Below are positions 22,588 through 31,533 of a DNA stretch of 64,000 nucleotides, piece by piece. The position numbers were made by a program, and so were the translations under genes. The DNA comes from Treponema sp. (GTDB taxonomy: Bacteria; Spirochaetota; Spirochaetia; Treponematales; Treponemataceae). The stretch lies in NCBI GenBank assembly GCA_017551705.1, contig JAFZLA010000041.1:1-64000 (forward strand), given 5' to 3'. The first letter of the stretch is position 1. Each line of letters begins with the position of its first letter. A model generated the notes under the pieces. The model saw only the letters and a program-made list of their open reading frames with translations, made no database searches and was not told the origin of the DNA.

Positions 22588-24459
22588 ATGCAAAGAGACA
22601 GAGTTATAAGAAACATTTCGGTCGGCGCGATTGCGGCCGTGGCGATGGCCCTTGTGGTGACTTTTTTCTTGGTCGGCTTCCAAAGAAAGATGATGAATTT
22701 GCTTTCGGAAATGTCGCTGCAAAACATCGCCGAAACGCAAGAGCTTTACGCCGAAACCTTGCGCAACAAGATTAAGGACCAGTTCAAGATTCTTGAGTCC
22801 CAAACCGAGTATTTTTTGGACGTTGACTTGAACGATTCCGAAGCGGTAAGAAGAAGGGCAAAGTCCCTGATTTCCACGGGACAGTTTTTAAGAATCGCCG
22901 TTGTCAACGAGGACGGAGTGGCGATTGATTACAACGGCCGCTCCTTGCCCAACATGAAGAACAAGGATTATTTTAGCGACGCCCTTTTGACCAATTTTAG
23001 GCAAGTCTCAAATCAAATCGAATTGGACGAGCGCCTAAACCCTTGCCTTATTTTGACAGTTCCTTTTACGACAAACCAAGGTCAAAAGGGAGCGGTGGCA
23101 GGCTTTTTTTCTTACGGAATTTTGCAGCAAATTTTCTCCCTTCCGATTTTTTCGGGACAAAGCTATTTTTATCTTGTCGCAAAAAATGGAAACATTCTTT
23201 TGTACAACAAAGAAAAAGGAAAGGCGATTTACAACATCGACGTTTGCAGCTATATAGAAAGAGCCGCGGGAATGTTCAATGCCGACCTGCCAGAAATGAA
23301 AGCCGACATCGAAAAGTCCAGGTCGGGCTGCATAACGGTTAACGGCGGCGAAGGCAAAAAACTTTTTTCTTACGCTCCGCTAAAAATAAACGAATGGACG
23401 CTGATAACCGTTTTGCCTTATACATACATAGTGAACCAACAGCGGCAGATAAGCGCGCTTGTATACATTCTGCTGGCTTCGGTTGCGGTGACAATCATAA
23501 TCTTTTTCTTTATCATTTACGCGATTGCAAAAAGCAGCGCCGCGATAAAAAAAGACAACGAGCGCCTTACGATTGCCAACAACCAAGCGCAGACTTTGAT
23601 TTTTGAATACGACTTGCATGACGGCCGAGTTGATTTTTCGGGCGACACAAGCTTTATGTTCGGAACGGACAGAAAAAGTTATCCGATTGAATTTTTCCGC
23701 TCCGAATATTACACGCGAATCCATCCGGAGGACGGCAACCTTTACGAGCGCATTAGGCAGGCGATGAACGGAGGCAGCAAAAACCTTTCGGCCGAATTCC
23801 GCTACAAAGGATTTTCGGGCGTGTACTTTTGGGTAAAACTTTCGGGCTCTTCTGTCTTTGACGAAAAAGGAAACGTCAGCAAATTCATCGGAAGCATCAC
23901 AAATGTCAACAGCCAAGTTTTGCGCGAGCAGGAATTGCGCAACATCGCCGACAGCGACAGGCTTTCTTCGCTTTTGAACAAGTCCGCATTTGAGCGCCGC
24001 TCCCGCGAATACCTTGCGCGCGACGGCAAAGAAAGAATCAGCGCATTGATAATAATCGACTTGGACAACTTTAAAGAAGTCAACGACAATCTTGGCCACA
24101 TGACCGGAGACCTTGCTATACAAGACGCGGCAAAAAAGATTTCGTTGATTTTTTCCGAAAAAGATTTTTTGGGCCGCTTTGGCGGAGACGAATTCTGCGT
24201 CTTGATGCGATTTGACGAAGGCTTGTCAGAAGAAATCGCCCTTAAAATCATCAACTCAAAGGCCTCCGATTTGACGCGCTCTCTTAAAGAAGATTACTTT
24301 AACGAAGAGCATAGCGTCAGTGTTTCGGCCAGCGTTGGAATCTCAATCTTTCCCTACGACGGAAAAGGTTACGAGGAACTCTTTCAAATTGCCGACCAGG
24401 CGCTTTACGACGTCAAGCAGCATGGAAAAGACGGCTTTAAGATTGCGGGAATGCCATGA
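22588..24459 (+). CDS. Membrane diguanylate cyclase with Cache and PAS domains
   Basis: This 623-aa protein should make cyclic di-GMP in response to an external signal. Layout: membrane helix (about 12-32), periplasmic double-Cache-like sensor (about 40-255, with YFLDVDLNDSE and VPFTTNQGQKGAVAGFF), second membrane helix (about 275-297), PAS domain (about 310-425), GGDEF domain (about 450-623). The signature is intact (RFGGDEF), so catalysis is expected. The position of the inhibitory I-site reads SEKD instead of RxxD, so product inhibition is probably absent. ATG 22588 is chosen because the family start and the promoter leave nothing upstream; no Shine-Dalgarno sequence is present. It overlaps the GH16 gene by 4 bp (ATGA). 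Confidence 0.88.
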   Translation: MQRDRVIRNISVGAIAAVAMALVVTFFLVGFQRKMMNLLSEMSLQNIAETQELYAETLRNKIKDQFKILESQTEYFLDVDLNDSEAVRRRAKSLISTGQFLRIAVVNEDGVAIDYNGRSLPNMKNKDYFSDALLTNFRQVSNQIELDERLNPCLILTVPFTTNQGQKGAVAGFFSYGILQQIFSLPIFSGQSYFYLVAKNGNILLYNKEKGKAIYNIDVCSYIERAAGMFNADLPEMKADIEKSRSGCITVNGGEGKKLFSYAPLKINEWTLITVLPYTYIVNQQRQISALVYILLASVAVTIIIFFFIIYAIAKSSAAIKKDNERLTIANNQAQTLIFEYDLHDGRVDFSGDTSFMFGTDRKSYPIEFFRSEYYTRIHPEDGNLYERIRQAMNGGSKNLSAEFRYKGFSGVYFWVKLSGSSVFDEKGNVSKFIGSITNVNSQVLREQELRNIADSDRLSSLLNKSAFERRSREYLARDGKERISALIIIDLDNFKEVNDNLGHMTGDLAIQDAAKKISLIFSEKDFLGRFGGDEFCVLMRFDEGLSEEIALKIINSKASDLTRSLKEDYFNEEHSVSVSASVGISIFPYDGKGYEELFQIADQALYDVKQHGKDGFKIAGMP

Positions 24460-25283
24460 AAATAATTTTGTCATTCAAGAGCGCGGCCTTTTATTTGGCG
24501 GCCCTTTGCGCCGCGGCCTTGTTTCTTTGCTCTTGCAAAGAAGAGAGCGTTTCGCCCGAATTTGTAAAGGACATGAAACTTGTTTGGGCCGACGAGTTTG
24601 AACAAAGCTCCGACGAGCCAAATCCAGAATACTGGGACTACAACACAGGCGCGCACGGCTGGGGCAACAACGAGCGGCAAAACTACACGCGCGACCGCGC
24701 TAACTCTTACGTCTCCGACGGAACGCTAAAAATCGTGGCTCAAAAAGGAGACGACGGCAAGTGGACCAGCGCCCGCCTTGTGAGCCGCTGGAAAAAGGCC
24801 TACACTTACGGCTACATAGAATTTCGCGCCAAGGTTCCCACCCAAAAGGGCTCCTGGCCGGCGCTTTGGCTTATGCCCAACCGCGACAGTTACGGCAACT
24901 GGCCCCGCAGCGGCGAGATTGACGTAATGGAATACGCCCAAAGCTTTTGGGGAACCAAGGCCTACGGAACTTGCCACTGCCTTGCCGGAAGCGGCGGGAA
25001 CGCTCTGGCCAACGCTGGCGTGGACGTAAAGCCGGCCGACAAAAAATGGCATAATTACGGCGTTTTGTGGACGTCCGAAAAAATCACTTGGATTTACGAC
25101 GGCAAGGAATTTTTGTCCTACCAAAACCCGCATGACCCGGACTACCCGCAAAAATACTGGCCCTACGACCGCGACTTTTATGTAATCATGAACGTTGCCA
25201 TGGGCGGAACGCTTGGCGGCGACATTCCAAAAAACGCTCAAAAATGCCTTATGGAAGTTGACTACATTCGCTGGTATCAGTAA
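24456..25283 (+). CDS. GH16 endo-beta-glucanase lipoprotein (laminarinase-like)
   Basis: This 275-aa lipid-anchored glycoside hydrolase family 16 protein probably cleaves beta-1,3- or mixed-linkage glucans. The signal peptide ends in lipobox LCSC (Cys about 27). The catalytic motif ExDxxE is GEIDVMEY, with E154 (nucleophile), D156 and E159 (acid/base). Other family landmarks: LVWADEF, WGNNERQNYT, SWPALWLMP, HNYGVLWTSEKITWIYDG and FYVIMNVAMGG. It lacks carbohydrate-binding modules. Its start overlaps the stop of the GGDEF gene (ATGA), an unusual coupling of a c-di-GMP enzyme to a single glycanase. Confidence 0.92.
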   Translation: MKIILSFKSAAFYLAALCAAALFLCSCKEESVSPEFVKDMKLVWADEFEQSSDEPNPEYWDYNTGAHGWGNNERQNYTRDRANSYVSDGTLKIVAQKGDDGKWTSARLVSRWKKAYTYGYIEFRAKVPTQKGSWPALWLMPNRDSYGNWPRSGEIDVMEYAQSFWGTKAYGTCHCLAGSGGNALANAGVDVKPADKKWHNYGVLWTSEKITWIYDGKEFLSYQNPHDPDYPQKYWPYDRDFYVIMNVAMGGTLGGDIPKNAQKCLMEVDYIRWYQ

Positions 25284-25306
25284 AATAAAACTAACGGTCG
25301 TTAGTT
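25258..25306 (+). promoter_or_regulatory. tetR promoter with overlapping operator palindrome
   Basis: TTGACT (25258-25263), 17-bp spacer, TAAAAT (25281-25286) lie within the end of the GH16 gene. A perfect palindrome AACTAACG-GT-CGTTAGTT (25289-25306) covers the predicted transcript start and abuts the tetR ATG, as expected for autorepression. Confidence 0.7.
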
Positions 25307-25969
25307 ATGCCAAAGAAGGCAGTTTCGGCGCAAAGCATTGTGGAGTCGGCTCTTTTTTCCGCCTTTAAGAACGGAATGGGCGAGACTTCGCTTGCCGACA
25401 TAGCGCAAGATTTGGGAATAAAAAAAGCGTCTCTTTACAACTACTTTGCCGGAAAGGAAGAAATCCTTGCGGCGCTTTGCTCATACTGTTCCGACTTTTA
25501 CGCCCGCGTCAATCTTTTTGAGCAGGACATTTTTACCAAAATAAATTCCACCAACAGCGAAAAGCTTTTTAAAAAATCAGTTGACACTTACATCAAGTCG
25601 CACGAGAACGAACCATTGTTCCAAATTTACACTTTGGTTCAAAGCGAAAAATACTTTGACAAAAATTTCTTGGACATTTGCCAGGCGCAAAGGCAAAAGT
25701 TTTTTGACCAAAGCTTTTTGTTCTTTAAAATTGCCAGCGCGCAAACCAAGGGCAGCGCCCAAAAGTCCGACGACGAGCTGCGCCTCTTTTCGCATTTTTT
25801 TACGGACGGAATTTTGTCGCGCTTGGACGACTACATAGCGCAAAAAAAAGAGACAATCAGGCGCAATCCCGAATGCGACGCCGGCAGTTTGTTCGCGCTG
25901 CCCAGCGACGAAAAGCAAATCGCCGCGATAACGGCCTTTGCTGTTGAGATTCTAAAAAAAGTTATATAA
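25307..25969 (+). CDS. TetR/AcrR-family transcriptional regulator
   Basis: This 220-aa protein has an N-terminal TetR HTH (about 8-55: ETSLADIAQDLGIKKASLYNYFAGKEEI) and an all-helical ligand-binding C-terminal part with no assignable ligand. The palindrome directly before its start is its likely operator. No efflux or other obvious target gene lies beside it; the phosphohexomutase starts 21 bp after its stop and may be co-transcribed. Confidence 0.85.
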   Translation: MPKKAVSAQSIVESALFSAFKNGMGETSLADIAQDLGIKKASLYNYFAGKEEILAALCSYCSDFYARVNLFEQDIFTKINSTNSEKLFKKSVDTYIKSHENEPLFQIYTLVQSEKYFDKNFLDICQAQRQKFFDQSFLFFKIASAQTKGSAQKSDDELRLFSHFFTDGILSRLDDYIAQKKETIRRNPECDAGSLFALPSDEKQIAAITAFAVEILKKVI

Positions 25970-25990
25970 CTATAAAGTGAGGCGTGTGAT

Positions 25991-27505
25991 ATGGAAGAGA
26001 ACTTGCTAAAGTTGCAAAACGGAAGCGACATTCGCGGCGTCGCTTTGGAAGGCGTTGAGGGAGAGAAAGTGAACCTTACGCCCGCAATCGCCAACAGAAT
26101 CGGCCAAGCGTTTGCAAAGTGGCTTTCTGACAAAACTCAAAAGCCCGCCGACCAGTTGAATGTCGGCATAGGAATGGATTCCAGAATCAGCGGCCAAAAT
26201 TTGTTGGTGGCCACAAGCGCCGGAATGGCCAGCCTTGGCGTTGGCGTCAAGTGCTGCGGCTTGGCAACAACGCCCGCAATGTTCATGTCGATTGTGTTCG
26301 ACCAAAGCCGCTTTGACGGTTCGGTAATGATTACCGCAAGCCACTTGCCCTTTAACCGCAACGGAATAAAATTTTTTACAAAGGACGGCGGTCTCGAGCA
26401 CGACGACATAACTGAGATTCTTACAATCGCGCAAAGCCTTGACGCTGTTGCCGCCGACTTTTCGCAAGAAAAAAATTTTGACTTGATTTACCTGTACGCA
26501 GGCCACTTGCGCGCGGCCATCATGAGCGGCGTGGGCGACTCTCTCAAGCCGCTTGAAGGACTAAAGATTATCGTTGACGCCGGCAACGGCGCGGGCGGCT
26601 TTTTTGCCGAAAAAGTTCTCAAGCCACTTGGAGCCAACATCGAAGGAAGCCAGTTCCTTGAGCCGGACGGTAGATTCCCCAACCACATTCCCAATCCCGA
26701 AAACAAAGAGGCCATGGAATCAATCCGCGCCGCAGTTCTTAACAGCCACGCCGACCTTGGACTTATTTTTGACACCGACGTTGACAGAATGTCGGCGGTT
26801 TTGGACAACGGCGACGAGATAAACCGCGACGCCATCATCGCGATGATAAGCGCTATCTTGGCTCCCAAAAACAGGGGCGCCACAATCATCACCGACAGCG
26901 TAACAAGCGACCGCCTTACATATTTCTTGGAGCGCGTTTTGGGCCTAAACCACTTGCGCTACATGCGCGGCTACAAAAACGTAATCAACAAGCAAAAGGA
27001 ACTTTGCGAGCAAGGCGTCAACGCTCCGCTCGCTATGGAAACAAGCGGCCACGGCGCGCTTAAAGACAACTACTTTTTGGACGACGGCGCCTTTTTGGCC
27101 GTTCAATTGGTCATCGCCTTGGCCAACGCCGCAAGGCAAGGCAAAAAATTGCAAAGCCTTATCGAAAAGCTTCCGCCGCCCGGAGACGAAGCGGAGCTGC
27201 GCTTTAAGATTAACGACCAAAACTTTAGGGAATACGGCCAAAACGTTTTGGCTACCTTTGCCGAACGCGCCCGCGACGCAGGCTGTACGATGCCCGAGTC
27301 CTTTGAAGGAGTGCGAATTTCGTTTAGGGGCGGTCCGGAGGCCGACGGAGCGGAAGGCTGGCTTTTGCTGCGCCTGAGCCTGCACGACCCCGTAATGCCG
27401 CTCAACATCGAAGGAACAACGCCCGGCTCGCTTGAAAAAATCAAGCGGACAGCCGCGCTCCTTTTGACCGGCTTTGACAAGCTGGACATGAGCGCCTTGG
27501 CGTAA
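25991..27505 (+). CDS. Phosphomannomutase/phosphoglucomutase
   Basis: This 504-aa alpha-D-phosphohexomutase interconverts 1- and 6-phosphates of mannose or glucose. All four family loops are visible: the phosphoserine loop ITASHLPFNRNG, the metal loop DTDVDRM, the sugar-specificity loop ETSGHGALKD, and the phosphate-binding C-terminal segment with EGWLLLRLSLHDP and NIEGTTPGSLEK. Sugar preference and whether this is ManB or Pgm cannot be decided. It is slightly longer than PMM/PGM enzymes (about 460), partly through the middle region. It is followed by a hairpin terminator. Confidence 0.87.
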   Translation: MEENLLKLQNGSDIRGVALEGVEGEKVNLTPAIANRIGQAFAKWLSDKTQKPADQLNVGIGMDSRISGQNLLVATSAGMASLGVGVKCCGLATTPAMFMSIVFDQSRFDGSVMITASHLPFNRNGIKFFTKDGGLEHDDITEILTIAQSLDAVAADFSQEKNFDLIYLYAGHLRAAIMSGVGDSLKPLEGLKIIVDAGNGAGGFFAEKVLKPLGANIEGSQFLEPDGRFPNHIPNPENKEAMESIRAAVLNSHADLGLIFDTDVDRMSAVLDNGDEINRDAIIAMISAILAPKNRGATIITDSVTSDRLTYFLERVLGLNHLRYMRGYKNVINKQKELCEQGVNAPLAMETSGHGALKDNYFLDDGAFLAVQLVIALANAARQGKKLQSLIEKLPPPGDEAELRFKINDQNFREYGQNVLATFAERARDAGCTMPESFEGVRISFRGGPEADGAEGWLLLRLSLHDPVMPLNIEGTTPGSLEKIKRTAALLLTGFDKLDMSALA

Positions 27506-27528
27506 AACAAAGCCGCCACAGGCCCAAG

Positions 27529-27565
27529 AAAAGCCCGCGTCTTGAAAGGCGCGGGCTTTTTCTAT
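27529..27565 (+). terminator. Terminator of the phosphohexomutase gene
   Basis: AAAAGCCCGCG (27529-27539) pairs perfectly with CGCGGGCTTTT (27550-27560); the loop is 10 nt and T residues follow. Its loop contains the -35 box of the purL promoter. Confidence 0.8.
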
Positions 27566-27570
27566 ATAAT
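27542..27570 (+). promoter_or_regulatory. purL promoter inside the upstream terminator
   Basis: TTGAAA (27542-27547, in the terminator loop), 17-bp spacer, TATAAT (27565-27570); purL ATG follows 6 nt later, predicting a leaderless message. Confidence 0.65.
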
Positions 27571-27576
27571 GGTAGA

Positions 27577-30500
27577 ATGTTCCGTATTTATGTTGAGCGC
27601 CAAAAAGGCTTTGAAAACGAAGCCAGGCGCATTCTTAGTGACGTTAAAAATTTTTTGGGCGTCAGCTCTGTAAAGAGCGCGCGTTATCTTAACCGCTACG
27701 ACATCGAAAATGTCATGCCGGCAGTCGCCAAAACCGCCGTCCAGCGAATCTTTTCGGAGCCGCAATCCGACAGCGTAATTTACAACCAGCTCAACCTTAA
27801 GGCCGGCGAAACCGAAATTATTTGGGAATACCTTCCCGGCCAATACGACCAGCGCGCCGACAGCGCCGAGCAGTGCCTTAGCCTTTTGCGCAAAAGCTTG
27901 GAAAAGACGGTCGAGACTGGAACGGAGCCTCCCCGCGTCCGATGCGCCAAAATCGTAATCCTTACAGGAAAGATTGCCGCCAAAGACTTGCAGAAAATCC
28001 AAAACTATTTGGTCAACCCCGTCGACTCCCGCTTGACTACGGAAGAAGTTCCCGCCACGCTCAAAATTCAAACTGAACAGCCCGGCGACATTCCCGTGGT
28101 CAACGGCTTTATCAAGTTTAAGAAGGCGGAACTGGAGGCCTACTTGCAAAAGATGGGCCTTGCGATGGACTACGCCGACATTAAATTTTTGCAGGACTAC
28201 TTTGCAAAGGAAGGCCGCGACCCGACCGAAACCGAAATCCGCGTCCTTGACACATACTGGAGCGACCACTGCCGCCACACAACTTTCTTGACGGAACTAA
28301 AGGACATAAAGATCGAGAAAGGTCCCTACGAAAAGCTGATTAAAAAATCGCTCAAAGAATACACCGACATGAGGACCGAGCTTTACGCCGGAAGAAGCGA
28401 CAAGCCCGTCACTCTGATGGACATGGCCGTAATCGGAATCAAGTATCTCAAAAAACACGGAAAGCTTGACGACCTAGAAGTGAGCGAAGAAATCAACGCC
28501 TGCTCGATTTACATCGACGTCCACTACACCACCGACAAAAACGGAAAGAAAATTGACCCCAACTCAAAGAAGGCCACGGAGCGCTGGCTCTTGATGTTCA
28601 AGAACGAAACGCACAACCACCCCACCGAAATCGAACCCTTTGGCGGCGCGGCCACTTGCATTGGCGGCGCCATTCGCGACCCGCTTTCGGGACGCTCTTG
28701 GGTTTACCAGTCAATGCGCGTTACAGGAGCGGCCGACCCGACCGTTCCGTTAAAGAAAACAATAAAAGGAAAACTGCCGCAACTAAAGCTTTGCCGCGAA
28801 TCCGCCCAAGGCTTCTCTAGTTACGGAAACCAAATCGGCTTGACCACAGGCCAAGTCCACGAAATATATCATCCCGGATACGCGGCGAAGCGCATGGAGC
28901 TTGGCGCGGTAATTGCGGCCGCTCCCGCCCAAAACGTTGTGCGCGGAACTCCGCAAGCCGGCGACATCGTCATCTTGCTTGGAGGCGGAACTGGCCGTGA
29001 CGGAATCGGTGGAGCCACCGGCTCATCTAAAGTCCACACAGAAAAGTCAGTCACAACCGCGGCCGCCGAAGTCCAAAAGGGAAACGCCGTCGAAGAGCGA
29101 AAGATTCAGCGCTTGTTCCGCAACAAAGACGTAAGCCTTATGATTGTCCGCTGCAACGACTTTGGAGCGGGCGGAGTGAGCGTGGCCGTCGGCGAATTGG
29201 CGCCAGGCTTGGACATCAACCTTGACGCCGTTCCCAAAAAGTACGAAGGCCTCAACGGAACAGAGCTTGCGATTTCTGAAAGCCAGGAACGCATGGCTGT
29301 CGTAGTCCGTCCCAAAGACGTAAAGAAATTTATCAAGGCCGCGGCCGCCGAAAACCTTAACGCCGTCGTAGTCGCCACCGTCACCGACACAAACCGTCTT
29401 GTAATGACTTGGCGCGGAGACGTGATTGTAAACATAGCCCGAGACTTTTTGGACGCCGCCGGCGCCCGCCACGAAGCCAAGGCGCTTATCGAAAGTCCTA
29501 CTGTTCCGGCAAGCTCTCCGCTTTTAAAGCCGCTTGCTTCGACAGCAAAAAAATTGGGAACTGGCGCGACCTCAAAAGCCGTGCAGGCGGCCTGGATTCA
29601 AAACATGGCCGACTTGGCTTGCTGCTCGCAAAGAGGTTTGGGCGAGCGCTTTGACGGCTCTATCGGCTCGGCCTCGGTATTGTTCCCCTATGGCGGCCGC
29701 TACCAGTCAACTCCCGAAGCGGGAATGACGGCAAAGATTCCGGTAATGTCGCCGCGCGAAACAAGCACCGTCAGTCTTATGGCCTACGGCTTTGACCCGC
29801 GCGTAAGCGAATGGAGCCCCTGGCACGGAGCGCAAGTTTCGGTATTGTCCAGCTTGGCAAACCTTTTGTGCTTGGGCGCCAACCCGCTCAACGCGCGCCT
29901 TTCGTTCCAAGAATTTTTTGGCCGCGCGGTTGACCCAAAAACTTGGGGCTACCCGGCCGCCGCTTTGCTTGGTTCCATCACGGCGCAAAACGCGATGGGA
30001 ACCGCCAGCATCGGAGGCAAAGACAGCATGAGCGGAACATTTGAAAAAATCAACGTTCCTCACACGCTGGTAAGTTTTGCCGTTGGCCACGACGAAGTTC
30101 AAAACGCGCAAAGCGGTTCCTTTAAAAAAGCAGGCTCCAACATTTACCTTGTCCGCCTGCCCTACTCCGAATTGCTTGCTCCCGACTACGAGGCCTTTAA
30201 GACAAACGCGCAGGTCGTTTACGATTTGAACAAGGCCGGAAAAATACGGGCGATGTATCCTGTCCGCGCAGGCGGAATCGCCGAGGCTGTGACCAAGATG
30301 GCGATGGGAAACAAAATCGGCGCCGAAATCGTTCGTCCCGCAAAAGTAAAGGAATTGTTCATTCCCCTTTACGGATCGATCATCATCGAAACCGAAGAAA
30401 GCCTTGACGAAGGAAACTTTGCAAAGGGAACTTTGTCATTCATCGGAAAGACAATCGAAGACCAAAAAATTATTGTTGTTGGAAAGACAAAGGCTTCGAC

Positions 30501-31524
30501 AGCAACGATAAAACTTAGCGACGCTCAAAAGGCTTGGGAAAACACATTGACCCAAGTGTTCCCGCAGACAAGCGCGGTCGAGCCGCAAGAAGAGCTTCCG
30601 CAGTTTGCAAAGGACGTTCACGTTTCGCTTAGCGACGCAAGGGCCAACCCCAGCTTTAACATTTGCAAAAAGCATCCGCGCGTTTTGATTCCTGTTTTCC
30701 CGGGAACAAACTGCGAGTACGACATGGCCCGCGCCTTTGACTTGGCCGGAGCGGACACAAAGATTTTGGTATTTAGGAACAACACGCCGCAAGCCTTGGG
30801 CGAATCGCTTGACGAATTGGCCAAGGCGCTCAAGAAGGCGCAAATATTGGCTCTTAGCGGCGGCTTTAGCGCGGGCGACGAACCTGACGGATCGGGCAAG
30901 TACATCGCCAACGTTTTGCGCGAGTCGCGAGTGGCCGACCAAATAATGAACCTTCTTAAAAAGCGCGACGGCCTTGTTCTTGGAATTTGCAACGGCTTCC
31001 AAGCCTTGATAAAGACAGGCCTGGTTCCTTACGGCGAAATCCGCGAGCCCAGCGCCGAGATGCCTACGCTGACATTCAACACAATCGGCCGCCACATCTC
31101 GCGCGTTGTGCGCACAAGAATGACAAGCGCTATGAGCCCCTGGGCAAAGAACGCTTCGGTCATCGACCAAAGAATTCATTTGGTTCCGGTAAGCCACGGC
31201 GAGGGCCGCATCATCATCAATCCCCGCTTGGCCAAGGAATTGTTCAACAAGGGACAAATCTTCAGCCAGTACGTTGACGAAAAAGGCAACCCTTCAATCA
31301 TCGAGCCAGACAACCCCAACGGCTCAATGTACGCTATCGAAGGAATGACAAGCCCCGACGGACACGTGCTTGGAAAGATGGGCCACAGCGAACGAACGAT
31401 TGGAAACGACCTTAACGGAGCCAGCGCCGACTTGCTCAAAAACGTGACGGGCAATCCTCTGACAAACAATTTTGAAAATTCTTGCCAGAACATTTTTGCC
31501 GCCGGCGTAAGTTACTTTAAATAA
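27577..31524 (+). CDS. purL: Phosphoribosylformylglycinamidine synthase (large, fused)
   Basis: This 1315-aa enzyme converts FGAR, glutamine and ATP to FGAM in purine synthesis. It is the single-chain form: an N-terminal domain, the linker with ETEIRVLDTYWSDHCRHTTF, two AIRS-type ATP-binding halves (KNETHNHPTEIEPFGGAATCIGG; SIGGKDSMSG) and a C-terminal glutamine amidotransferase (about 1035-1315). In the latter, C1138 in LGICNGFQ is the nucleophile and PVSHGEGRI carries the His. Length and spacing match the clostridial/spirochaete long form rather than the proteobacterial one. No Shine-Dalgarno sequence precedes ATG 27577. A lipoprotein gene follows at once. Confidence 0.95.
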   Translation: MFRIYVERQKGFENEARRILSDVKNFLGVSSVKSARYLNRYDIENVMPAVAKTAVQRIFSEPQSDSVIYNQLNLKAGETEIIWEYLPGQYDQRADSAEQCLSLLRKSLEKTVETGTEPPRVRCAKIVILTGKIAAKDLQKIQNYLVNPVDSRLTTEEVPATLKIQTEQPGDIPVVNGFIKFKKAELEAYLQKMGLAMDYADIKFLQDYFAKEGRDPTETEIRVLDTYWSDHCRHTTFLTELKDIKIEKGPYEKLIKKSLKEYTDMRTELYAGRSDKPVTLMDMAVIGIKYLKKHGKLDDLEVSEEINACSIYIDVHYTTDKNGKKIDPNSKKATERWLLMFKNETHNHPTEIEPFGGAATCIGGAIRDPLSGRSWVYQSMRVTGAADPTVPLKKTIKGKLPQLKLCRESAQGFSSYGNQIGLTTGQVHEIYHPGYAAKRMELGAVIAAAPAQNVVRGTPQAGDIVILLGGGTGRDGIGGATGSSKVHTEKSVTTAAAEVQKGNAVEERKIQRLFRNKDVSLMIVRCNDFGAGGVSVAVGELAPGLDINLDAVPKKYEGLNGTELAISESQERMAVVVRPKDVKKFIKAAAAENLNAVVVATVTDTNRLVMTWRGDVIVNIARDFLDAAGARHEAKALIESPTVPASSPLLKPLASTAKKLGTGATSKAVQAAWIQNMADLACCSQRGLGERFDGSIGSASVLFPYGGRYQSTPEAGMTAKIPVMSPRETSTVSLMAYGFDPRVSEWSPWHGAQVSVLSSLANLLCLGANPLNARLSFQEFFGRAVDPKTWGYPAAALLGSITAQNAMGTASIGGKDSMSGTFEKINVPHTLVSFAVGHDEVQNAQSGSFKKAGSNIYLVRLPYSELLAPDYEAFKTNAQVVYDLNKAGKIRAMYPVRAGGIAEAVTKMAMGNKIGAEIVRPAKVKELFIPLYGSIIIETEESLDEGNFAKGTLSFIGKTIEDQKIIVVGKTKASTATIKLSDAQKAWENTLTQVFPQTSAVEPQEELPQFAKDVHVSLSDARANPSFNICKKHPRVLIPVFPGTNCEYDMARAFDLAGADTKILVFRNNTPQALGESLDELAKALKKAQILALSGGFSAGDEPDGSGKYIANVLRESRVADQIMNLLKKRDGLVLGICNGFQALIKTGLVPYGEIREPSAEMPTLTFNTIGRHISRVVRTRMTSAMSPWAKNASVIDQRIHLVPVSHGEGRIIINPRLAKELFNKGQIFSQYVDEKGNPSIIEPDNPNGSMYAIEGMTSPDGHVLGKMGHSERTIGNDLNGASADLLKNVTGNPLTNNFENSCQNIFAAGVSYFK

Positions 31525-31533
31525 GGAATGTGT

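Noticed and set aside
30436-31257. 273-codon minus-strand frame inside purL
   Set aside because: Antisense to a fully conserved purL sequence; composition is typical of reverse-complement translation.
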